Shown: positions 1 through 12,200 of the stretch, piece by piece
How the letters are laid out: the number at the start of each line of letters is the position of its first letter
Numbering within the stretch: position 1 is the first letter of the stretch
NCBI GenBank assembly: GCA_031841125.1
Contig: CM063108.1
Span: forward strand, 67,304,344-67,368,343
Source of the DNA: Acanthococcus lagerstroemiae
Lineage: Eukaryota > Arthropoda > Insecta > Hemiptera > Eriococcidae
Length of the DNA stretch: 64,000 nucleotides
Direction of reading: 5' to 3'
Made by a program: the position numbers and the translations under genes
Notes under the pieces: model-generated
Told to the model about the DNA's origin: nothing
The model's input: only the letters and a program-made list of their open reading frames with translations
The model's database searches: none

Positions 1-88
1 TACACATTGTTAGGATGAATTGCCTGCTTACCCGGTTGTTGGAAGTCATCTCTATATTGGTCAAATTATAGCTAATTCAAATGGTTAC

Positions 89-2876
89 CTTTTTCCAATT
101 CGTCGAGTTTTGACAACACTTTATCTTCAAACTGCGTCACGGTTTCCAAAACCAGCTTACGCTTCTCATCTTCTAAACTAATCTTTTTCAGTACCTTTCG
201 TATTTGAGGGACTGACTGCAACGCCCACGGAAAGTCAGTTCTCTTGAATGCTTCGGAATTACTGAATGGCTGTGTAAAAATATATAGGTAGGTACTAATT
301 TTTACTATGTCCAGATAATTACCATAACTCATCTTGTGGCTATGCATGTATTTGTTTAATTTCAGTAAGACAGGACTGGCTATCACTGTTAAAATGAGTT
401 TTATTAGGTGAGAGAGGAAGCTTCATCATAAGGCCATTTTCACAACGGAAATTTTCGACTTAACTTTTCACAAAACGACATTCTAATTTTTTGATTATTC
501 ACATCTCTTGTGGAGAGGATCTTGCGAGGTCTCCGATTGTGCAATAGATTCCGAACTGAAATTTCGCTTATCTAAAACTACAAGTATTATTGCTGCTATC
601 ATGGGGAGCAAGAACTGTCAATCAGATCCCTATGAAATAAGAGGGGTAGCCATAAATGGCATCATGAGCGCAAACAGGGGGACTTGTGAGCTTAACCTCC
701 CCCCCCCCTACCCAGGTACTGAAAGTCTTCTAGAAAATTTGAGAATATACGGTCAAGCTATGGGGAAAAAATCTTAATCCCTCAGTTTCTGTATGATACA
801 AAATTAAGTAAAATGTACCTAGGTGCTTCATGTTACGATCGAGATACACAGTTTCGGAAAACATTAGATAGCACATGAAGATTGAGAAACTTGGTGGTAT
901 GATAAAAATAATCAAAAATCATGTTACAGACCTTCAGTTATGGTATCATCTTCAATGTAGGTTGGTTAGCTAAAGTTATACAGTGGGTATATGTGATGTA
1001 GGCACTTACTTGTAATGTAACTTGTAATTTGCTCAACAGACAACCAAGAGAGTAACTAATTTTTTCGTCACATTTGAAATCCGCCAACAGCTGTCCATCT
1101 TGATATGTTAGAAGTAAAATCAGGTGCCTGCGAACTTAATAATAGGTAGTGGAATTAATGATTCAGTGAGGAGAAATGGATATTTACATCTTTGTTAGGG
1201 GTTGCTTGCGCAGATTTTGGTTGCTCTGGGAGGCTAGGGGTGCTATTCTGTTCAAAAGTAAGATTTTAACTCCTAATAATAGATGTTTAATGGATTTTCA
1301 AGTTTTTCTTCGGTGGTATAATTCGACCTTGAAGGGGACTTGAACCGTTAGCCTACCTAGCCAAGTCTGCCGATGAGGGCTCAGGGTTTGGATTCATTTA
1401 TTCCTGTTGTGGAAATCGTTAGCAACTGATAAGTTGGCAAGAATGTTTTCGGACATATATGTGAACTGAAATTATGAAATGTGCCTCTGGTGTCAAAAAA
1501 TCATTTTTCAATTTCTCAACAATTCTTATAGAAAAAATCACGCTCTTTCGAATGAAATAAATCGCAGCTTCCTATCTTCATTAGTTTCTCCATAAATTGC
1601 ACTTAAAAATTACGTCGAAAGTTTAAAAACATCCGTTTACATGGCGTCGCGTGAACGGGCCTACGGGAATGACAGAGAACAAGATGTACACGCTATGTAC
1701 ATCTGTGCGCACCACTATGACCATCCTATCTTTACATGCACTCGTTTATCTCGAAACCTGTTTTTGCATGAGAGGCACATTTCATGATTCCAGGTCACAT
1801 ATGTGGAAGGGCAGTTCCAGAAAAATGGTCACGAACGAGTCATCAACGAAGTTTGTGCTCTTTCTAGCGCAAATAGACCAGTTTGTGATGACGCCACATA
1901 GTGTGTTACTACTCTTGGTTACAGTTAGAAGTACCCGCCTCTTTTCGTTCGAATTTATTGACTCCCATAAGAAAAACACACGGAGCAAAGATCATTGTTA
2001 CTACTTGAGAATAAGAAGATTGTTAGACATCAGAAATTTATTAGCAAATGCTACAAGAACCTACTCAATTAAAAATACATACCTTTACTTTCTAACAAAT
2101 TCCTTATTCTCAGGTAGTAACATAATGATCTTTGCTTCGTGTATTTTTCTTATGGGAGTCACACAAAACTGATCTATTAAGGGTTTGCTCTTTGCTTTAC
2201 AAGTAAGGAATAGGTATAATGTAAAAAATTTGAGCTTTGGTTTTCTAAGGGATTGAGGTTACAATTGTTGTAACGCGATAGAGCCATTCAGTACCTATAC
2301 TCTTACCAGGTTCTTCATTTCCACCTTCTCCACTTTTTCTTCGAATGTCTATCCAATAACTGGAATATTCGCCATTTCTATTTTTGATGGGCAAAGGACA
2401 AGGGATACGTTCTTTTCCTGCCAAAATCCAAATTACAATGAATTCGCAAATTCGCACTGAAGGAGTTATTCTGTTATAGACTACAGGGTTTCTTACTTAA
2501 GTGACGCAAGACGTTCACATACTCTGTGAAAAACTCGATGTTTTCGGAATCCCGCCAATTGATAATTTTTAAAACATAACCATTGCATCCCAAATCCATG
2601 CCATTGTCATCTTTATAGCAACCCTGCAGATTAAGAGAAGTACCAATGTAAAATCTAAATTTCCTAATATAGGTAAGTTCGATAAGAAAAATCAATCATA
2701 CTCGTACTTACAGATGCAGAAGGTATAACATGAAAATTTAAATCGTCAAATCCATTCAATTTGGACACTCGAGCTCCAGTAATTCCGTATTCTTTCTCCG
2801 CGATCTTTCCAGCGAGTTCCACATCGACGTTGGCGCAAATATTGTCCGGATCTCCTACCAGTTTTTTATTCTCCAT
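89..2876 (-). CDS. Hykk: Hydroxylysine kinase (HYKK/AGPHD1-like), 5' five exons, truncated by window edge
   Basis: Phosphotransferase of the aminoglycoside-phosphotransferase (APH) fold; the family member HYKK phosphorylates 5-hydroxylysine with GTP in lysine breakdown. Minus-strand exons are 2712-2876, 2497-2623, 2307-2417, 1010-1134 and 89-269. Phases agree at all four junctions (0, 1, 1, 0). The ATG at 2876 is the first in frame, with a stop codon just upstream. Visible hallmarks are LNGFDDLNFHV in exon 1 (the family's nucleotide-loop region), GYVLKIIN in exon 2 (the lysine strand), LILLLTYQDGQLLADF in exon 4, and the segment FPWALQSVPQIRKVL in exon 5. About 236 residues are present, out of roughly 370 usual for the family. 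The catalytic HGDLN-type loop should be in the next exon, off the left edge. The last donor (after base 89) leaves one base. Family assignment is strong; the exact substrate is inferred from the family. Confidence 0.88.
1331..1400 (-). repeat. Possible tRNA-derived fragment (B-box-like)
   Basis: On the minus strand this stretch contains GGTTCAAGTCC, close to the RNA polymerase III B box, followed by a CCCCTTC segment. No matching A box or acceptor stem could be built, so it is not an intact tRNA. It lies in the hydroxylysine kinase intron between exons 4 and 3. A decayed SINE head is the likeliest reading, but chance resemblance is possible. Confidence 0.25.
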
Positions 2877-5800
2877 GATCTGCTTCACATGAGATCAGCT
2901 ATCGTTGTTGTAGGTAGGTAACATAAATGAGTAATCAAATTGTAGGTTACTTCTTACAGTTACTATACTCGTAATTATGTTTTAATTGAATTTCTTATCT
3001 TATCAAACATACTGTAGTTCCTACTTACTGTTGATACATCCTCTCGAATGTGTAAGAGTAGGTATCACTGTCAGCACAAACTATCCAAGGTTTTCATGCA
3101 CATGTTGAAATTGAGTGAATTAACTTAGGTATCTAGACACTGAATATGGGCGAGTAGGTACTAGGTAGCAGGTACAACTTTTTTCACACTTGTTGATAAC
3201 GCGGTGCCAAGCTGCAACACAATAAAAAATTAGAACAATAAATTCACCGGCGAAACAAATCATCAAGTTTTGTGTGTGCGAGTAACAAGAAACGGAAAAT
3301 CATAATTATTGGATATTGAGGACACGAGGAGGGGGTCATAACCAGGATGCTGTAATACTCGGATAAAACCCGGAACTGATTTTAAAAATGAGCATGCTAC
3401 TAAGTACTTACCTTTTAGTTGTCCTCCTCAACGAAGAGTAAAACTTACGCGAACAAGAAACATACTGCGTAGGTGCACAGAGCATATTATCTGCAATCGG
3501 AACTGTTATTTTATGCCCATGTGTTTCTTCCACGCCTGAAGTGGGGACGCAGTACGAAGTCCAGTACTACTGCATTTTTGTCTAGATTATACGAATCAAG
3601 GGGTCTGGATGAATGAACAGTAAACAACAATTTAAAATCAGCTGCTTGTAGAGGCAAAACAGGTTCCGAGAATTATTTGTCTCACGGACTCGCATACAAA
3701 ATAAACCATACGCACTCATGAAAGTGCAACACGCTGGGAAGAATTTATTTTTCTCATATCCAAACGATAAATCTCATCTTGTGTCGACAGCAGGCCAACA
3801 GCCTGACCATTCTTTCGGAGCAGAGGGAGCAGGGACTTGGGGCCAACTGCGAATTTCACGCTTAAAAAGCAATTTAAAAAAGGACCTCAAGAAGGTCTTG
3901 GTCTTTCTATTGCACTGTAGAAGGGGCAACCGTGGACTCAGAGAGCAGTATGCTTATTTGAACCCCCCTCCGCCCCCACACACAATAGCGCTGGTCAGAA
4001 CACACCTATTCGTGACTTAGACAGATGTATCATTAGAATAAGTTGAATTAATTCACTACGAAGGTGGTCTTTATAGTACTCCCGGTGGAAGTAAAATGCA
4101 ATTTTTCGGTTGACATACCTCCTAGATTTGTTCTAAATATTTAAAAAAATAAAATAAAAAAGGTTCTGTCACGTTTGAGCAAAATCCGTAAAGGGTAATC
4201 CGTGCCTCATCAGGATTGAAGTTCTTATAGGAATCAACATTGATTATTGGGATTTGAACGCCAATCGAGGGGAAGCCCCCCATATGGGTGTAAAAATTAT
4301 TTTCTTTCTCAAATTTGGGTTTTCAGAGTCACTGGAATCCATTCCTGAGATCTCCCCCACCCTCTTCTTTCGGGATCCACAGGGGGATTTCGATTTCCAC
4401 ATTATATGCACGTGTTTTTCAATTTTTTTTCTCACTCCTTACCATTTAGTCTTGACTAAGAGTTGATCTTCAATCATTTCAGTTTCAAGATCAGCCCTTC
4501 GTGGAGCCCAAAGGGTAATAGGAAGAGGGGGGAAATACCTACAAAAATCAACTCAACGACCACAAAACCCTCATTGCGATATAAATAATGTGGAAATTGG
4601 AATGCAATTTAAATAATTCAAAATTAACTCCCTGAGGTACTGAAAGGGAAAGGGAGGAGAAAATAAGACCCCAGGAATCGATTCCGTGACTCTGAGAACA
4701 TCAACTCAAGAAAGAAAATATGGTTTCTAGATTCATATGAGGGGCTCCTCTTGACTGAAGTTCAACTTCCAGAAATCAATATAGTAATTCCGATATTAAA
4801 CCCCCTTTAAGGTTGGGTATCCTTCATCGATTTTGCTTAAACTTGGAAAAAAAAATGTTTTTTCCTACCTTTAGAATCGATCTTGGAGGTAAGTCAACTT
4901 TAATTAAACGTTGATAAGTAAGGACCATCCTAGTAGATCTAGTCACTTTCGTATCGTAATTCACGGGCGAAAATAAAATTGGAATTTATTGAAATTTTTC
5001 AAGAAATTCTGTGACGTGAGGAAAGTAAATTCGTTTTTTTTTGAATTTTTTCTTTTATTGATATTTTTTAGATCCCACAGTCTCTAAATTGATAGTTCTT
5101 AACGTCGTTCCAAAACGAAATTAATTTAGGAATTCGTTCCAAAGGTCAGCGCCTTTGAATTCAGGGGTAATTACCCTTCCCGGAAAAAAATATTAAAATC
5201 AGAAACATTTACAAATGGCAATGTTTTACAAAGTCTTAAACGATTCTGCTATAGTCTTTTAACGAGCATCAAAGAATTTTGAATACGTTTAAGAATCTCG
5301 AAAGTGGAAAACGAGTCTTCAAAAACCATTGCGAGTTCCAAACAAGTCCAGAAGAGTTATACAGTTTTAATTTTTGAGAATCTTAAACAAGTCTTTTGAA
5401 AAGTTTTAGTGTTCAGGAAATTAAAAACATCATGATCAAATCTTGAGAAGTTCTGATCAAGTTAGGAGTCCGGAAGAGTCAAAGAGCATCAACTAATTTT
5501 AAACAAGCATGGACAAGCATAGAAGGATTTCTATGAGTATTGACCCAGTCTTGAAGATTCGTAAAACATCGTCAACGAATCTTGAACAGTCAAGAAATTT
5601 AAAGTACTTTAAACGAGTCTGGGAGAGTCTTATACGAGTCTTGAATGTATAAGGGTTTTAAATAGTCTTGATCATGTCTTGAAGAACCATAATTAAGCCA
5701 AAAGAGTCATACAGTCACGAACGAGTTCGGAATAGAAGCTGACCCAAGTACATCCACAAATTTACCATCGAATTTTTCCGGTCGAGATTTCCGACATTTA

Positions 5801-6257
5801 TCGGCTCCTGAACGAACAAATTCGTCATCGGATTAAGATCAATAGCGAGACTATAAAGTTGAACAACCAAATGTGAACGTATTATCAAACTTCTCCCTTA
5901 GAAAAATGATGACGTAATAATAAGATAAAATGAAATAACTGATATATTACAAACAAATACATTTTATATACAAGACAATAAAAATTCAACTTTTAAAAAT
6001 GTTACGGTGTATAGAAAATAATTTCAAATGAAGTACATTTTAAACCTATGTGACATCAGTCGGTCACTCGGACCACAAGAACACCACCAATGTTAGTCAA
6101 TTACTAGAATCACAAAACAAGTACACCGTAATCCAGGATTATCCGAAATACCGAGGATGTTTACATAAGATATTTCGTTCATCGTGTATTGGTAAACATT
6201 TAGGAAAAATTGGAATGGTGTCTGCCTACGGAACGCGGAAGATTTTTATCATCTAAG
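2877..6257. other. Intergenic region between Hykk and Ctr1
   Basis: No conserved coding exon was recognised. Open frames at 3718-4020 and 4244-4466 have no homology I can name and no splice or poly(A) support. The span between about 5225 and 5740 is a decayed tandem repeat, listed separately. This region should hold the 3' UTR of Ctr1 (ending at 6258 on the minus strand) and the promoter of Hykk. Confidence 0.6.
5225..5740. repeat. Decayed satellite, GAGTCTTAAACGAGTC-like motif
   Basis: The stretch is packed with variants of AGTCTTAAACGAGTC, GAGTCTTGAA and AAGAGTC at irregular 15-40 base spacing, as expected of an old, mutated minisatellite. The same motif in the opposite orientation fills 12290-13110. 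No coding potential was seen. Confidence 0.6.
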
Positions 6258-9200
6258 TCAGTGGCAATGTTCGGTCACATCTACAACAACCGACTTTTTC
6301 CAGCCAAAGAGGAAGAAACCAGTCGTAGAACCCAGAGCAACGGCCAGTCCCAGCCACACATTGTAAGTCATGAATATCAACATGAGGAAATAACTGATTA
6401 CGATCTGTACGACGTGTAAAAACGACTGATAAGCGTGGTTTTTACTGAACATCAATGGTCTGTAATACATAGAAGTAGAAGAATACATTAGCTATGACAA
6501 ATAACTATATCAGAATATGAAAATCTAGTAACTTTATCTCAATCGACTGAGAAATTAATAGCTTATGATACGCGATGCTTTGTATCATTGCATCTCGGAT
6601 CAAAAGTAATCATTCATCGACGAGAAATTCAGTTACTTATACCCCGTTTCATCACAATTGTACCGATACTATAAATGGGGAGGGGGGAATCTAAGGCATC
6701 TGAATACTATCTGTTTTAACGTCACCGACTCATCTATAATAATGTAACTTTGCCAACATGGAGTAACTAGATCAACTGGATCAACAAATTCAAATCAAGC
6801 GAAATGTGTGAGCTTAATATGATAATTTTCCAAGGGCATGTAACAGAGAGAATCAAAAAATGTCACATATACGTAAAACAGCTTCTTATACCCTGCCATT
6901 AGCGTAGTACAAAGCGAAAGAAAATCGTAATAAATTCTGACTAATCATGCTGCAATCAAATCGAAAGCGCATAGCAAAAATTCAACTGCGAGCTGTGATT
7001 CACGCTTGAGAAGATGGAGCAAACAAAAACAACAATATGTGGATGCCACTGAACCGTGAAAATGCCGATTAGAATCAGAAATAATTGCACGGGTTCACAA
7101 TAGATAACTCAATGACTTCAGTTCAGAAACTGGCTCTTTCTTTCAATCATATTTACATATTATCCGTTTCCGACTTTAAAAGACAATTATTGTTCACATG
7201 TTAGCAGCAATCGAATTGTACTTTTTTTTGAAAACATGCTCAATATTGGTAACGTACTACAGTTAGGCACACGGTTGAACCACGCACGTAAGAAAGTATT
7301 AAATATTCAAACTTCACACGAAAATTAATAGAAAGCTGTAATGCATAGAATACTATTTTTTATCTATCTCGGTGCCGTATCCGATGCCGGATGTTGGTGT
7401 CGCGGTTTCTGACGCCCAACTTTCCTCAGCAGGTTAGTCGGGGTAGTTTGCCGTTGCTTTCCCCACGGTTTTCTGCTTTAGAGTTTTCCTTCTCTGGGCC
7501 GAAGAGTGTGCAGTCGCAGTTCGCTTCCTAGCCACATGTTTCACGACGTTGAGTAAGCTGACGACGTGCACACGACAGTATCAGTCTTTTAGATCTGGTG
7601 GTAACATACTCTGTGATTGTAGTGCCTTGTTCGTTCGAACTGGCGGGGGGTTACAGGGCACGCCACCTTCCACCTCGATTGATACTGTAGTCGCTGTGTT
7701 CGCTATGATATTAGCGGGGGTATTAAAATATCACTAGCTTTTTCCGGCGTTGGTGGGATACGAACCCAAGACGCAAGGATTGCGAAGCGGGCGTGCATAA
7801 ATAAAAAATCCGTGAATTGAAAGTAGCGCTTTTCTTAAATTACAAATTAATGAAAGCATTTTAACGATATAGGTATTAGGTACATCACTGCCACAATCAG
7901 AATCTCACTTCTGGTGTAGGACTTACGAGCTTTTGTGTTCAACATCCGGACACACGCTGTAAAGAGAACACAAGCTACATATAGCCAAAAATATAGTAGA
8001 TACTCCACCATCAACCGGCGAACGATAAAAAGCGCTAGTATGAAGTTCGCATGTCTCGAGACATGCAAGTACAATAGCAAGTACTAGTATTAGGACGGTG
8101 CGAATGTTAATGAAAATCAAAGCTCTTTATGCAACAGGAGTAACTTTCACGAACACGGCCGACAGTTATCGGCAGTTGATGGGATGATAACATTGGAAGC
8201 AAATACATACAACACTGACCTAAAAGAACAACCTGGAATACTAGAGGCTGAGAAAATATTATAGCTAAAAAACTGAAACAGGATGTCTACCAGAACTGAA
8301 AATTTAAAAATCGGAACATTTTTAGAACACTTCAACACACGAAATCGATTAGGACCAGAGACCATTATTCTTCTATTTCTTGCAAAAATGTAAAATCTCC
8401 AACTCCAAGATATGTAAAAATAAAACTATTCTGACTACCAGATAACCCATACTTGCATAACATCATATAAATCTACTCAGAGAGTTAATTATATTACCAC
8501 AAAATAAAATGCTCAGACTAAGACCAATACATAGAATACCGCAAAGTGATCAAAAAGAGCGAAAAAAGTACTTCATTTTTCTCCATGATCACTCAATGAG
8601 GGTTCACAAAACATCAGCTAGATGTCCAACCACTTTGCTGCCGAGTCCCAAAAACGATTATTTAGCGTTCTGCCTGCAGTGTTACCGGTTTACGGGAACA
8701 CTGTTGCCAGTGTTGCCTAATAACTTTGAACGCATTTTGTACACTATAGACCTTTCTTCTGAGCCAGTCACAACTCTTAATTTTGCAAGAGCCCTTCTAG
8801 CACCAAAACTTCTGTCTACATCATTAGTATTCTTCAATAATTCATCAAAACCAGTGGTTCTGTATCTAATTTTAATTGAAAATCTGTTCCCTATACTATT
8901 AATTAATCGTCGCATGTCTCTATTGGGATGTAAACTTAAAGTTTCAAGTGTTGGCAGCCCTGTATAAAATTTGAGTGATCACGTATGATTTACCAAAAGC
9001 GTGTAACAAACTTCAACTATCATTAAGCCGATTATAAATTCACTTTCAAAGAAAATTTGTTCCAAATTTAACAACACCATCACCAAAAATTTACATTATA
9101 ATCGTTTTTACTGGTAGAAAAATTTCTACTCGTTTTTTCACCCTCCTGAAGACAGCAGTTTTTCTATTTGAAAGAACACATGATCACTCATTTATTTTCA

Positions 9201-12200
9201 CCCGTACAGGTGATTTTGCAGCGCACTCTAGTGCAGGTTTATATCTCAATATACTTGATTTTGAAAAAACGGATTTCTTGCATTAAACGCAGAGCATGAG
9301 AAAATGCGCACGGTAACACAATACTTGAATAATTAGGGAAATGATACTGGGTCTTTCGGAACAAATCCTGAAGAATCGAAACATTTTCGGAATTTTGGAA
9401 CACATTTTTGAAACTTGGAAGATTTTCGGAATTTTTGGACATTTTGGAACTGGTAGACACCCTGTGAAATACAAATTATGCCACGAAAGATATACTTTCA
9501 ACGTCATCAGCTACCATCAATAATCGAAAATAACAATTTTGAGGTCACATTTCATTTTAGTAGTGCGTCAATATCAAGAGCCAATTTAAGAGAAGTGACG
9601 CAACCAACACGCGCCGTTATCAGGGTGCTACAACAAGAAGGGCAAATTTAGATGGAGGAAGTGGATCTGTTACTTAACCATTGCTCAAGTTTGGATTCGA
9701 AAACATTCTCAAGCTTATTCCCAGACTACTGCACACTCGCCCCGACGTCATGTCAAATGGCAAGATGGCAAACCGAATCAAAAACTATCAGAGAATATAT
9801 GCCAAAAAAAAAAACACACACACACAGAAAACATGAAAATTGTACTCACTGTGAAACTTTGGCTTCCGATGGAATAGGAGTTTTATCGACAGGAATTGGC
9901 ACCGACCGATACTGCAGTAAGCTATACGTCCGCCAGAACAGATGTTCTCTGTAAAATAGTACGAATCAGTCTTGAGTAACAGATGGATTACATATTATTC
10001 ATTTATTAAAGAACCATTAGGATGAATCTCTGAATAACCAGAAAATTGCAGTAACCGCTTTCTTTCTCTATAACTAAGAATACTAGCGTAATTTCTTTTT
10101 CCCTTGAACTGGTAGTGATAAGCCTCCTTTACCTCCTACACAAATGACCTACTCGCCCGCATCTCACAAGATTTGAGAAAAACACTGAAACAGAAGAAAA
10201 GTTCTATCGTAGTGTCCTGAAACGAACTCAGTTTTCTACCTGAAGTTGGCTGTAGCAACATGATATCAACAAAAAAACAAAATATCACACTTATAGTTCA
10301 CATGACCAAAAGCGATGTTGAAGTAAGTTTATGAAGGAGACCAAAATTTAGGATTTAAATATATATCCACCAGTGGAGCCAAAATCATGAAATGGATTTT
10401 TTTCCACCGTAGTATACAAAAATCATCCTACAAAGGGAACATGGTATATTACTGAATGCAAAAAATAACCTTGACTGATTATCCACTATGTAGGTATAAT
10501 GACTCAATCATGAAATTTTCCCAATTTTTAAATTTAAAGTACACTTTTTGCCAAACTTCTGTCAGAAAATAGCATTCCAATTTTTTTCTATTCCATGGTA
10601 GAATACAATCATACACCAGAAGTTGAAGTCCAAAAAAACTGACTTCAACTTTTTTACATCAGTTAACACTGTTTTTGATGCTGCTGAACTCCATTTCTAC
10701 ATGTTGAGTTTTGTTCCTTTCCAAATTGGAAAAATGCTAAAATTTTCTATCTTAGTATACGATTTTTCCCATGGTAGTATCAAACTATATTTTGAAGAAT
10801 ACTACGATGGAAGAGATGATACTATAATGGAATAATGTTGTTTTCCTTGCAGTTTCCAACGCTGAAGACCATGATGCATGATGAAATCCTTGGACCTCAG
10901 TTATATCACTTGTTGATCTTCATTCTGGTAATCCCGGAACATTAAAAATATCTGTCTTTTTCTGACACTGTAGTATATCAGAAGTCCCCCCCCCCCATAT
11001 ACAACTTTTTTGTAGGACCAACTTTGTACACATGTGTTCACTTACATATCTACCATGTGCTCCACCAGAAAAAAATAGAAACAAGAAGGTTGGAAATTTT
11101 AAAATCAGGCAAGTGAATTTTCAGGGTATTCAGAGATTCATCCCATAACGGTATTTATGATTTATGGCGTCACTGAGCTTTAACTCGTTTATGGCGTCGC
11201 GTAAGAACAAACTCATGAATAAAAGCTAAAATAAAATTAAAATAAATAAGAAATGGGGAAAATATGAAATAAGAAAACAAAATTAAAGACAAACAAAAAG
11301 TAAATGAATAAAAATAAAAAATTCAGGAAATGAAATGAAAACGCTTCTTGGACCCTTATTCACGTTACGGTCTCAACCTTCTTTTTCCCTCCCTTCAGAG
11401 ACGTACGAAAAATTTCTGATGGGGGAGGGGGAATTCTAACAGTCCTAACTGACTCAACTCAAAAGTCCCATGAATCAATATTTTTTGTATTGGCTACAAA
11501 AAAAAAAAATCAATTTAATTTGTAGGATTTTTCTAACTTTTAATTCATCTACTAAAATTTCCGAACTCCGGTGGAGGCTTCCATGCCTCCCTTATTTTTC
11601 GTCCCTGACTGAAATGCTAAACCTTCTCCAGCATACAGGGCTATGTTTCGGGGCTAGATAGATGGGTGTCAAGGCTAGCTTTACTAATCCGTTTAAATTT
11701 CAAGAAATCGATCATTTTTCTTAAATATATTTTTAAATACGCTTTCAAAAAGTTCTCCCGAGCTCTGTACACAATCTACAAATGCTTTTAATCATTTCAC
11801 ACCGATTCGTAGTAGAAAAAAAAGAAGAGAACGACTCTAATTATTTGAGGAACATCGTGTGATTTTCATGACCACTAATTCCCGAAAAATAAAATCCCCC
11901 ATTTCCTTTTACGGGATTATCAAATGGTATCTTTGCATGTTCCTCCTCATTGATAAAGAGGAAGAAGAAAAAATAAACACTATCAGCGGATGTTATTCGT
12001 GTATTTCTGATGAGTATTTAAGTGACCTATTAAATAATCACACAGTTTTACAAACATCGTCAACGCACGTTTCACACCCCTAAAAATATACTGATTATCT
12101 TTTATTGAAAACACTAGGCAGTCGAATGAAATAATTGGGTGATGAAGTAACTTAAGTTATAATGGCAAGTTTAAATGGATAATTTTAGCCTCATAAAACA

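Noticed and set aside
8509..8967. 152-codon plus-strand open frame
   Set aside because: It is opposite a more protein-like minus-strand frame and ends within a possible transposon terminus; no family resemblance.
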